NCBI GenBank assembly: GCA_943787535.1 | Contig: CALSMU010000002.1 | Location: forward strand, 104,464-168,463 | Length of the DNA stretch: 64,000 nt | Direction of reading: 5' to 3' | Source: an uncultured Flavobacteriales bacterium | GTDB taxonomy: Bacteria; Bacteroidota; Bacteroidia; Flavobacteriales_D; Parvicellaceae | Shown: in pieces, positions 1-7,998 of the stretch | How the letters are laid out: every line of letters begins with the position of its first letter | Position numbering within the stretch: position 1 is the stretch's first letter | Notes under the pieces: model-generated | Told to the model about the DNA's origin: nothing | Database searches by the model: none | What the model saw: only the letters and a program-made list of their open reading frames with translations | Program-made: the position numbers and the translations under genes

Positions 1-18
1 ATAAACTAAAACAGAGAT

Positions 19-186
19 ATGGAAATAGTATATAGGCTCATTCGGGACATTTGTCTTTTCATTATAATTGGAATGTTTTTAACTGAAAATACAATCTTGT
101 TAAAACTTACAATAAGTTTATTTGCGCTATTAGTTTACTTTGCTATGAATAGTAGTCTCGATTCATTTGAAAGAAATGAAAAGTAA
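19..186 (+). CDS. small membrane protein, 55 aa
   Basis: A 55-codon ORF opens with ATG at 19 and ends at TAA 184-186. The product has two hydrophobic stretches (about residues 11-21 and 27-42) separated by a short polar turn, and a charged C-terminus ending in SFERNEK. This pattern fits a small two-helix inner-membrane protein. No family was recognised. It lies about 130 bases upstream of the nucleoid-associated protein gene on the same strand. Whether the gene has its own promoter cannot be judged because the window begins just before it. Confidence 0.5.
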   Translation: MEIVYRLIRDICLFIIIGMFLTENTILLKLTISLFALLVYFAMNSSLDSFERNEK

Positions 187-313
187 TTTGATTGTCTTTC
201 AAGCTTTATGCTAATATGCAATAGTCATTGCAGGCACCTTACCCTAACTTATTAACATCTACGGATATGCCAATAGCTTTTCGTATTATTGTCCACAGTT
301 AAAAAATGGACAA

Positions 314-1357
314 ATGATAAATGTAGAAACAGCAAATTTAGGTCAGCTAGCAATTCATAGAGTAGGAAATAAGCACAAAGGAGAAAACATCTTTGTTTCT
401 CAAGAACCAATTAAGCTTACGGATGAATTATCGCAATTGTTGACTAATTTTTTTCTAAAACCATTTACAAAAACTACAGAGAAATTTCATTTTGTTCATG
501 ATATAGATTTAAGTTACAACCCGCTAAATGGAATAAGTGAAAATATCTTTTCAGACAAGTCTTCTTTTTTTGAGAACTCTGTATTGATCCTGCGTCACTT
601 GTTCGATCAGTCAAATCATCCGCATATAAAAACTGGAGATTTGTTTATTGCTTATTTTGATAAGATGCATCACTTGGGTGAGCAGGTAAAAGCGATAGGT
701 ATCTTTAAATCGGAAAGAAAAGATGCTTTTTTACAAGTGGAGGAGAAGAATAAGAAGCTTACAATTAATACTGAAAAAGGCATTAGTGTTAAGAAGCTAG
801 ATAAAGGTTGTTTGGTACTAGAGACTCAGGAAGGCTTGAAAGTTTTATCCGTTGACAATAATAACTACGATGCAGAATATTGGAAAAAGGACTTTTTAAA
901 AATAGATTACATTCATGATGACAATTATGAGACAGCTGCTTTTTTAGACTTATGTAAATCTTTTGCTAAAAATGTAATAGGCGAGGAGACAAGGAAGGAT
1001 GAAATCGATTTTGTAAATCATTCTATGCGCTTTGTAGAGGGTAATCAAGAAGTTTCTGTTGATGATTTTAGTGATGTGCTGTTTTCAGATGAAGAAACCA
1101 AGGGAGATTTTAAAGATTATAAAAAAGCTTTTGAAGAGGAGTTTGAACTAGAAATGTCAGATTCTTTTCAAGTTTCTCAACTTGTTTTAGAAAAACAAAA
1201 GCGAACGATTAAAAATGCTATTCAGTTAGATACTAATATTCAACTTCGTTTCAATTTTGAAGATCCTGATTCAATGGGGAAATTTGTTGAAAGAGGTTAT
1301 GATGATCAGAAAGGAATGCATTATTATAAAGTGTTTTACAACGAAGAGCTTAAATAG
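314..1357 (+). CDS. nucleoid-associated protein, NdpA/37-kD family
   Basis: The 347-residue protein resembles the 37-kD nucleoid-associated family (NdpA/YejK, PF04245) in length and in its acidic, lysine-rich character. The family signature is diffuse: a conserved N-terminal segment reading IHRVGNK, a central GDLFIAYF/IGIFKSE stretch (about residues 108-130) and a C-terminal RFNFEDPDSMGKFVERGY region. No signal peptide or membrane helix is present, so it should be cytoplasmic and DNA-associated. It is followed by about 90 bases and then decayed genes on the opposite strand. The family call is by resemblance; the precise role in this phylum is not established. Confidence 0.72.
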   Translation: MINVETANLGQLAIHRVGNKHKGENIFVSQEPIKLTDELSQLLTNFFLKPFTKTTEKFHFVHDIDLSYNPLNGISENIFSDKSSFFENSVLILRHLFDQSNHPHIKTGDLFIAYFDKMHHLGEQVKAIGIFKSERKDAFLQVEEKNKKLTINTEKGISVKKLDKGCLVLETQEGLKVLSVDNNNYDAEYWKKDFLKIDYIHDDNYETAAFLDLCKSFAKNVIGEETRKDEIDFVNHSMRFVEGNQEVSVDDFSDVLFSDEETKGDFKDYKKAFEEEFELEMSDSFQVSQLVLEKQKRTIKNAIQLDTNIQLRFNFEDPDSMGKFVERGYDDQKGMHYYKVFYNEELK

Positions 1358-1448
1358 GGAATTCTCTAAATTGTCATTTTAGGTAAACCCCTACAATATA
1401 GGAGTTTTGTAGTCGGTACTATAAAGATTACTTCACTACGAAAGGTTA

Positions 1449-1604
1449 TTAAAATTTTATTCCTATTACGCAAATGTCGTCCACTTGTTCATGGTCGGAA
1501 CGCCATTCTTCAAACCTTTCATCTAGCAATCGTCGTTGCTCTTCGATAGGTTCTTTCGCGATCGAAATGAGTAGTCTTTTAAAATACAGATAAAGTTCTT
1601 TTGA
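1449..1604 (-). pseudogene. C-terminal fragment of a SpoIIE/PP2C-type phosphatase
   Basis: The minus strand encodes about 51 residues ending at a stop at 1449-1451, containing FKRLLISIAKEP, EEQRRLLDERFEEW and DDICVIGIKF. This lines up with the C-terminus of the TPR-SpoIIE phosphatase at 41867-43798 (FKKLLLSIQDKT, DDTFENW, EDVCVIGVKI). There is no start codon, and an in-frame stop lies at 1605-1607, so only the tail of a paralogue remains. It begins within a few bases of the 3' end of the broken copper ATPase, so the junction near 1605 looks like a deletion or recombination scar. Confidence 0.75.
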
Positions 1605-1610
1605 TTAATT

Positions 1611-3746
1611 TCATTTTTTCACTTTTAATAGTATTGAATTCCCTATTACCACTATATCAGACAATCCCCATTGTTGCAGTTGCTATTATTGGACTTAGAA
1701 ACCCAAAAGCCGCTACCGGAATGGCCAATACATTGTAAAAGAAGGCCCAAAATAAATTTTGTTTAATTGTTTTAAAAGTCAGCCTACTGAGGTGGAGTGC
1801 TTCGGTTAATTTATCAATTCCATTTGTCCCTAGCAGAACAACTTGTGCTGTATTTATTGAAACATCTGTTGCGTCACCAAAAGAGATGCCAACAGTTAGC
1901 GCGTGCTAGGGCAGGGGCGTCATTAACGCCATCTCCAACCATTACCGTGTTTCCTTTGGAACTGTATTCTTGAACTTTAGCAAGTTTTTCTTCTGGAAGT
2001 TGCTCAGCGAAAACAGTTTGAATATTTAATGTTTGAGCAAGGGCATCACATTTACTTTGTTTGTCGCCACTTAGAAGGATAATTTCAATACCTTGATGGG
2101 TAAGTTCTGCTATCATTTCCTTTGCTTTGGGTTTTATTTCATCTTCGATATCTAATGTTGCTATTAGTTTATTGTTTTTTAGGATATAAACTTCATGCAA
2201 TTTGTCATCCGTCAATTCACTCGCCATTCTATATGATCCCACTTTCCAGTTATTACCCATTTCATCGGTTGCAGAAAGCCCAATTCCTTTTACTTCTTCA
2301 ATGTCTGATAGCGCAATTGCTTTCTGCTTTTTCTTTTAAGTTCTCTACAATTGATTTAGCAATTGGGTGCGAGCTTCTTCCTTCTATGTTAAATAATACG
2401 TCAATAATTTCTTGCTCATTGCCGTCTATTACATTGAGAGATTTGATTGTGAACTTACCCGTGGTTAAAGTTCCTGTTTTGTCAAAAATAATAGTTTTTG
2501 TCTTCGCTAATTCTTCCAGTGTACTTCCTCCTTTTATGAGGATACCTTTTTTTGCGGCTCTACCAATTCCTACCATAACTGCTGTTGGTGTCGCTAATCC
2601 CATTGCACATGGACAAGAAATAACCAATACGGCTATCGCTTGCAACATACTTTGCTGTGTGCTTAAATCAAAACCAAATTTACTGAGTAGAAATGTTGTT
2701 AATGAAATACCAAGTACGATAGGAACAAAAATAGCACTGATTCTATCTCCTAATCGCTGAATTTCAGGTTTGTCTTGCTGTGCGTTTTTGACTAAGTCAA
2801 TAATTTTGGATAGAACCGTATTTCGTCCAATAGCTTCAGCTTTAACGATTATATTTCCGTCTGTTAGGATAGTGCTACCAACTACTTTGTCTCCTTTTTC
2901 TTTATTTAGCGGAATACTTTCTCCAGATACCATGGACTCATCAATAGTTCCATTTCCTTCCATAATAATTCCATCAATGGGAATTACATCGCCTGTATTT
3001 ACCAAGAGTAAATCACCGATTTGAATAGCGTTATAAGTAATTTCTTCGGGCTCTCCGTTTGAATTGAACCGCATAGCAGTTTTGACTTGCATAGCAGATA
3101 AATCCTTAATTGCAGAGGTTGTTTTGGTTATGGAACGATGTTCAAGTAAATTACCAAGTAGTACCAAAGAAACAATCGAAGCAGAGGTTTCAAAAAACAG
3201 AAAATTGTGGGTTCAGCGGTGTGCCATAGAACGTATATGCACCCCAACTACTGTAGAAGAAAGCAGATGCTGATCCAATAAAAATAAGAACATCCATGTT
3301 GGGTGCGCCTGTGCGCAAAGAGGATAATCCACTTTTTCCAAAGTGAAAAACGCCTAAAACAAAAACGGGAAATGCTAAACAAAGCCTGCAAAATCGGATT
3401 TTGAATAAACGAATCATGTGGCAAAAACATGTGCGTTATTAAGGGCAAAGTAAAAATTAAGCTGAACCAAAACTTTTTTTCGATAGATGAAAGTCCTTGC
3501 TTTTCATTTTTGTCATGTTCTTGAATACGGGATTTGTAACCGATTTGGCTTATACCTTTAGCAATTTCTTCTGCCGAAATAGATTTTGGAGCAATAAAAG
3601 AAGCTTCACCTAATGCAAAATTGACTTTGATGTCATCTGCACCTAGTTTTTTCAATTGGTTTTCAACCCCAATAGCACAATTGGCACAGGTCATTCCCTC
3701 AACATCAAGATATGGTTTCTGTTTTTTCTACTGTAGGTTCATTCAT
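1611..3746 (-). pseudogene. copA: copper-translocating P-type ATPase (CopA-like), broken by six +1 frameshifts
   Basis: The pieces read in order from ATG at 3746 make a complete P1B ATPase: an N-terminal HMA domain (GMTCANCAIGVE), membrane helices, the actuator TGES motif (SMVSGES), the CPC helix (VISCPCAMGLATPTA), DKTGTLT, SSHPIA, GDGVNDAPAL, and a C-terminal DIVVIGNSILLKVKK ending at 1611. The reading frame slips +1 at about 3718, 3378, 3202, 2322, 1894 and 1665. Each slip is explained by one inserted base, mostly extending an A or T run. No nonsense codon occurs except those produced by the shifts. Either it is a very young pseudogene or the consensus sequence is wrong here. An intact enzyme would export Cu(I) across the inner membrane. 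Confidence 0.88.
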
Positions 3747-3786
3747 TCTAGCACTAAGGTACGAACTTTAATAGAATCAAACTGTT

Positions 3787-4272
3787 TTAATATTCCCAAT
3801 TACTATATTCTGTATGCTTTTCTTTCATGTTTTCAAATAGCCAAACCATTCTATCTAAAAACCACATTTTTCCCGCATAGATCAATACCATCCCGAGTAG
3901 GGTAGTCCAAAAATGAAAACTGTATAACCCATAAATAAGAAAAGGTAAGCCCAATCCATTAATGGTGTTTAATAGCGTAGCCATAAATGCATACTCTTTA
4001 GGAATCGGAACTTTTTTACGGTTGATCCAAACGCGTTCGCCCAATACTGCTTTAGAAGCCCAATTCTTCGTTGACTTCGGTTTTTTGAATGCTTTAGGAT
4101 TAAGAATTAACCAAATAACGAGTATCCCTACAAATATCCATGCATACCAGCTAATCCAAACTCTACTCCATATAGCTAATACTAAAAAAGGTAGGGTTAT
4201 CATTCTCGTCCAAACACTTAAAGGGTTCGCATGTTTTTCCCATGTTTCATCTGTCATGTTAAGCAATCCCAT
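3787..4272 (-). CDS. DUF6653 family membrane protein
   Basis: The 161-residue protein has an N-terminal TDETWEKHANPLSVWTR motif typical of DUF6653, followed by four hydrophobic segments (about residues 24-40, 43-60, 100-120 and 122-140) and a WFLDRMVWLFENMK stretch. It is an integral membrane protein of unknown function. An alternative ATG five codons in (4257) would start directly at the conserved MTDETWEKH. It is intact although it sits between a broken copper ATPase and a cysH remnant. A -7 box on the minus strand at 4330-4337 could drive it. Confidence 0.7.
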   Translation of the reverse strand: MGLLNMTDETWEKHANPLSVWTRMITLPFLVLAIWSRVWISWYAWIFVGILVIWLILNPKAFKKPKSTKNWASKAVLGERVWINRKKVPIPKEYAFMATLLNTINGLGLPFLIYGLYSFHFWTTLLGMVLIYAGKMWFLDRMVWLFENMKEKHTEYSNWEY

Positions 4273-4329
4273 AGCGTATTTTTATTTTTGGTTGTTGATT
4301 AAGTTTGTTTATTTCTTATAACGCTCAGA

Positions 4330-4337
4330 CAAAAATA
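4330..4337 (-). promoter_or_regulatory. -7 box (TATTTTTG) upstream of the DUF6653 gene
   Basis: On the minus strand TATTTTTG matches the Bacteroidota consensus TAnnTTTG and lies about 58 bases upstream of the DUF6653 start. There is no TTG at 17-23 bases upstream, so only the -7 element supports it. Confidence 0.3.
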
Positions 4338-4371
4338 CAAAGAATCGCCCCATTTCCTATGGTGAGGGTTG

Positions 4372-4606
4372 CTAAGGCCTTTTCAGATTTTTCGGTATAA
4401 CAGAGTGCATATCCAAAATAGTTGAATTGAATTGCTTAGCTATTTGGTTGCGAAAACTAAGGGTTTCCGAAAAAGGAAATCCAGTGTTGCTAAACAATTA
4501 AGTCTACTGGAGCATTAATTTTACTCAACATGATCAACAACAGAATACTGTGTGTTTGAAACGGTGAGGTAGCAAACATTCTTTTGCCTTTTTGGCGATA
4601 GCTTAA
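4372..4606 (-). pseudogene. cysH-like (PAPS/APS reductase) remnant
   Basis: Two minus-strand frames together resemble the N-terminal half of phosphoadenylyl-sulfate reductase. The first (about 4606 to 4498) contains FQTHSILLLIMLSKI, like the family's TSFxTHSIPLLHMIS region. The second (4497 to 4372) contains NTGFPFSETLSFRNQIAKQ, like the DTGFxFPETLxFRD motif. One extra base near 4498 separates the frames, and a stop after KNLKRP ends the similarity. The C-terminal half with the catalytic Cys region is absent. The call rests on motif memory only. Confidence 0.5.
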
Positions 4607-4698
4607 AATAGCTCTTTATATTTCTTTAAATGCATTTAAATAGGAACTAAAATAAGTGGGCAAAACTATATAGTCTGTAACTTTATGAGAGATAAATC

Positions 4699-4729
4699 CC
4701 ATAAATTATCAAACAGAATTAATTTATGG
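4699..4729. repeat. 10-bp inverted repeat, possible operator
   Basis: CCATAAATTA (4699-4708) and TAATTTATGG (4720-4729) form a perfect 10-bp inverted repeat with an 11-base spacer. It lies about 35 bases upstream of the -33 element of the metal-module promoter, a position that would suit an activator or repressor site. No cognate regulator gene is visible nearby. The repeat is very AT-rich, so chance is possible. Confidence 0.3.
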
Positions 4730-4762
4730 AGCGGAGATTATTGATGTTATAAATATGTTAAT

Positions 4763-4796
4763 TTGAAACTACAAATTTCAATTTATCGTATATTTG
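4763..4796 (+). promoter_or_regulatory. Bacteroidota-type promoter for the metal module
   Basis: TTG at 4763-4765 and TATATTTG at 4789-4796 fit the TTG-N17-23-TAnnTTTG pattern with a 23-base spacer. Transcription would start near 4803, only a couple of bases before the ATG at 4805, so the first transcript may be almost leaderless. This placement also argues against the in-frame TTG at 4763 being the translation start. Confidence 0.45.
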
Positions 4797-4804
4797 TTAA
4801 GTAT

Positions 4805-5236
4805 ATGAAAAGAATGGCTGCTATATTTCTAATGTTAACCGTATTGATTGCTTCGATAGGAGTGTCTGTTAATACGCATATCTGCAAGAAAGAAGGAGTA
4901 ATTAAGTCCTTTTTTGTAAAATATGGTGAATGTGTCTGTGACACGGATAGAGAAGTACCTTCTGCAAGTTGCTGCCATCAAATAACTATCGAAAAACCAG
5001 AAAAAAAAGGCTGTTGTCAAGATGAAACAGAATTTTTTCAATTAGATTTTGATTATGTAACGCAAATAGAGAACGTTTCATTAAACCCAGATTTGCTTTT
5101 TACTTCGGCGTTGATTTACAACGTTTTTACCCCTCTTAATATTGAAGAGAATGCAAATATTGTTGAATTCAACGATTATTCACCACCAATTCCCGATCGG
5201 GATATTCCTGTCCTTGTTCAGTCTTTTTTAATTTGA
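4805..5236 (+). CDS. HYC_CC_PP family protein, putative metal-associated
   Basis: The 143-residue product starts at ATG 4805 with a hydrophobic N-terminal segment (AAIFLMLTVLIASIGVSV). It then shows the spaced pattern that names the HYC_CC_PP family: HICK, CVCD, two CC pairs (SCCH and GCCQ) and a C-terminal DYSPPIPDRDIPVL. The cysteines and histidines suggest metal binding in the periplasm or at the membrane, but no biochemical role is known to me. It is first in a co-directional set with a secreted HMA protein (88 bases downstream) and a TonB receptor, a common grouping in Bacteroidota. An upstream TTG at 4763 is part of the promoter rather than a start. Confidence 0.68.
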   Translation: MKRMAAIFLMLTVLIASIGVSVNTHICKKEGVIKSFFVKYGECVCDTDREVPSASCCHQITIEKPEKKGCCQDETEFFQLDFDYVTQIENVSLNPDLLFTSALIYNVFTPLNIEENANIVEFNDYSPPIPDRDIPVLVQSFLI

Positions 5237-5323
5237 TTTTTATTGTTAGCTCGTAAAAAGTTGCATGCTTAAGCTTTCCTCCATTGGATAGCTAGAATTT
5301 TAATAACAATAAAAATTATACAA

Positions 5324-5668
5324 ATGAAAAATATATTAATAATAGTACTTACTATAATCTCAACTACTGCTTTTGGACAAAAGCAAAAAAGTAAATATCA
5401 AGAAATCAACTTTAAAGTTTCTGGAGTTTGTGAAATGTGCGAAGATCGTATTGAAAAAGTACTGGATGCACCTGGTATTCGGGTTGCGGATTGGGATTTA
5501 GATACGCATAACTGCAAAGTAGTATTTAATACAACTAAGATATCAGAGCTTGAAATACATAACTTAATCGCGGGAATAGGTCACGATACTGACAAGGTGA
5601 AAGCGAGTAAGGAGAGTTATGATAATTTACATGGCTGTTGCAAGTATAGATCGGATGTTAATCATTAA
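5324..5668 (+). CDS. secreted heavy-metal-associated (HMA) domain protein
   Basis: The 114-residue protein has a signal peptide (residues 1-18, ending TTAFGQ) followed by one HMA fold. The metal-binding motif is C36-E-M-C39 in SGVCEMCEDRIEK, and a C-terminal HGCC motif could add ligands. Proteins of this type are thought to carry Cu or a similar soft metal in the periplasm. The stop is 13 bases before the TonB receptor start, so the two are almost certainly co-transcribed. It is intact, unlike the copper ATPase 1.6 kb away. Confidence 0.8.
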   Translation: MKNILIIVLTIISTTAFGQKQKSKYQEINFKVSGVCEMCEDRIEKVLDAPGIRVADWDLDTHNCKVVFNTTKISELEIHNLIAGIGHDTDKVKASKESYDNLHGCCKYRSDVNH

Positions 5669-5680
5669 TTTCTTCTTTTT

Positions 5681-7972
5681 ATGAAAGCTGCAGCTAAACA
5701 AGTTGTAACTGTTCTTTTTCTGTTATTTTCTTCGGTTGCATTTACGCAAAAAGAAGATAAAACAATAGTCGAAGGGCATGTTTACGAATTGGATTCGAAG
5801 GATTCTGTTTCTCCATTGCCTGGAGCAAATATCCATTTCCCAGGAACTGCAATAGGTGTTTCTACAGATTCGGATGGATATTTCAAATTAGAGAGTTTAA
5901 ACCATTACACACAAATTGTTGTTACGTTTATTGGTTTTGAACCAGATACAATTGATGTTCCTAAAAGGAAGAAAATGTTGAATATAGTATTGAAAGATGG
6001 GAATATTCTTCCTGGAGTGGAAGTACTTGTTAAAAAAGGAAATTACACAATTTCCAAATTCTCTGTAAGAAATGCACATACCATGAATACAGGGGAATTA
6101 AGAAAAGCTGCTTGTTGTAACCTTGCAGAAAGTTTTGAGACGAACCCATCTATTGATGCAAGTTTTACGGATGCTGTTACGGGTACTAAGCAAATACAAA
6201 TGCTTGGCTTATCCGGCAAGTACGTACAGATTATGCAAGACAACATACCTATGATTCGCGGATTATCTACTATATATGGATTTGAATATGTGCCAGGAAG
6301 TTGGATTAACTCTGTTCAAGTTTCTAAAGGAACAGGTTCTGTAGTGAACGGCTATGAAAGTATGACGGGCCAGATTAATTTAGATTGGAAGAAGCCGGGG
6401 AATGCTGAAAAATTACATCTAAATGTTTACGGAAATCAAGGAGGTAGATCTGAATTAAATTTAATGTTTAACAGAAATTATCCTGGTAAATGGGAAAGCA
6501 CCTTGTTGCTTCATGGTAAATTATCAGCTATAGAGTTAGATAGAAATAAAGATGGGTTTCTAGACCAGCCAATGAATGAAAACATAATTTTACATAATCA
6601 ATGGAATTTTACAGGAAATAAATTCCACATGGAATACGGTGTTGGTGTGCTTCGATTTAGCAGTTTGGCGGGCAAAGGTGTTGACAAATCTGAACATATA
6701 AGTGCTAAAGATTCAATTATTTCATATGAGGTTTCATCTGTAACAAATAGGGGGCAGGCTTTTGCAAAAATTGGCTATTTGTTTCCGAGTCAAGATTATA
6801 GAAGTTTGGCTATTCAATTTTCAGGTGTTTATCACAATCACGAATCCAATTTTGGCAATAGAAATTATACTGGAAATCAACAAAGTGGTTACGTAAATTT
6901 CATTTTTCAAGACGAGTTGGATGAGAAGGAAATAAGTAAGTTTAGAACAGGATTCAGTCTAGTTTACGATTCCTACCAAGAATCGCTTCAAAACCACGAT
7001 TCTACCTTAGCACAACAATATAGTTTAGAGGAAATAGTTCCTGGAGTTTATTTTGAATATAGTGCAACAATGGCGAGGCTAGGATTAGTGGCTGGGTTAA
7101 GAGCCGATTACCACAATGTTTATGGAGTATTTGTGACGCCTCGCTTAAATATGAGAATGAATATGTCGGAAAACAATGCGCTTAAAATTTCAGCTGGCAG
7201 AGGTAGAAGAACACCCAATTTAATTATGGAAAACGTTGGCTTATTAGCCACTTCTAGAAATTGGATAATAGAAAATGATGTTAACCTTCCTGGTTTCGGT
7301 TTGAAGCAGGAAAGCGCTTGGAATTTTGGCTTAGGATTTAATCAAGATTTTGAGATTTTATTTAGAGAAGGGAATATTAATGTAGATTTTTACCATACGC
7401 TTTTTGAGAATCAAATAATTGTTGATTTAGATTACAATCCACAAGAGGTGTATTTCTATAATTTGGATGGACAATCTTTTTCGAATTCTTTTCAAGTAGA
7501 AGTAAATTATGATATTTCTAAAAGGATGGATATTCGGTTGGCGTATCGTTTTTTAGATGTCCAAAAAGATTTTAAAGTTGGAATGCTCTCCAAACCATTG
7601 TTAGCTCAAAACAAGGGCTTTGTTAATTTATCCTACGAAACAAAAAAGAACGATAAAGAGGGGCAATGGAAGTTTGATGTTACGGGTCAATTGGTTGGAG
7701 AGCAAAGAATTCCTTCAACTAGTTTAAATCCTGTTGCGTTTAGAGCAATCGGGAAGTCTCCTTCATACATCTTATTAAGCGGGCAAATTACTAAAGTAAT
7801 TTCTAAGAAATTAGAGTTTTATATTGGAGGCGAAAATCTTACTAATTTTATTCAAAAGAATCCCATTATACAAGCTGAAAATCCATATGGGGAGTATTTC
7901 GATAGTTCACTTATATGGGCTCCTGTTTTTGGTAGAATGGTGTATGGAGGTCTTCGTTGGACAATTGAGTAA
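5681..7972 (+). CDS. TonB-dependent receptor, metal-module type
   Basis: The 763-residue outer-membrane receptor has a signal peptide (ends AFTQ, about residue 22), a carboxypeptidase-regulatory-like domain (about 28-107: VEGHVYE through IVLKDG), a plug domain (about 120-245) with the RGLSTIYG segment, and a beta-barrel ending in GGLRWTIE. The family imports or senses bulky ligands using TonB energy. Its partner genes (HMA protein and HYC_CC_PP protein) suggest metal, probably copper, handling. The plug carries an unusual ACCNLAESFETNPS stretch whose CC pair is often seen in this group. The substrate is an inference from context. Confidence 0.85.
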   Translation: MKAAAKQVVTVLFLLFSSVAFTQKEDKTIVEGHVYELDSKDSVSPLPGANIHFPGTAIGVSTDSDGYFKLESLNHYTQIVVTFIGFEPDTIDVPKRKKMLNIVLKDGNILPGVEVLVKKGNYTISKFSVRNAHTMNTGELRKAACCNLAESFETNPSIDASFTDAVTGTKQIQMLGLSGKYVQIMQDNIPMIRGLSTIYGFEYVPGSWINSVQVSKGTGSVVNGYESMTGQINLDWKKPGNAEKLHLNVYGNQGGRSELNLMFNRNYPGKWESTLLLHGKLSAIELDRNKDGFLDQPMNENIILHNQWNFTGNKFHMEYGVGVLRFSSLAGKGVDKSEHISAKDSIISYEVSSVTNRGQAFAKIGYLFPSQDYRSLAIQFSGVYHNHESNFGNRNYTGNQQSGYVNFIFQDELDEKEISKFRTGFSLVYDSYQESLQNHDSTLAQQYSLEEIVPGVYFEYSATMARLGLVAGLRADYHNVYGVFVTPRLNMRMNMSENNALKISAGRGRRTPNLIMENVGLLATSRNWIIENDVNLPGFGLKQESAWNFGLGFNQDFEILFREGNINVDFYHTLFENQIIVDLDYNPQEVYFYNLDGQSFSNSFQVEVNYDISKRMDIRLAYRFLDVQKDFKVGMLSKPLLAQNKGFVNLSYETKKNDKEGQWKFDVTGQLVGEQRIPSTSLNPVAFRAIGKSPSYILLSGQITKVISKKLEFYIGGENLTNFIQKNPIIQAENPYGEYFDSSLIWAPVFGRMVYGGLRWTIE

Positions 7973-7998
7973 AAGTTCTAGAACTGATAAAAATGGAT

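Noticed and set aside
2122..3273. Plus-strand ORFs of 69-212 codons across the copper ATPase region
   Set aside because: They are antisense to the P-type ATPase, whose motifs are unmistakable on the minus strand; their translations show no domain.
1611..3746. Programmed +1 frameshifting in the copper ATPase
   Set aside because: Six sites share no slippery sequence or stop context (only some have a stop codon near the slip), unlike prfB-type signals; mutation or sequence error is simpler.
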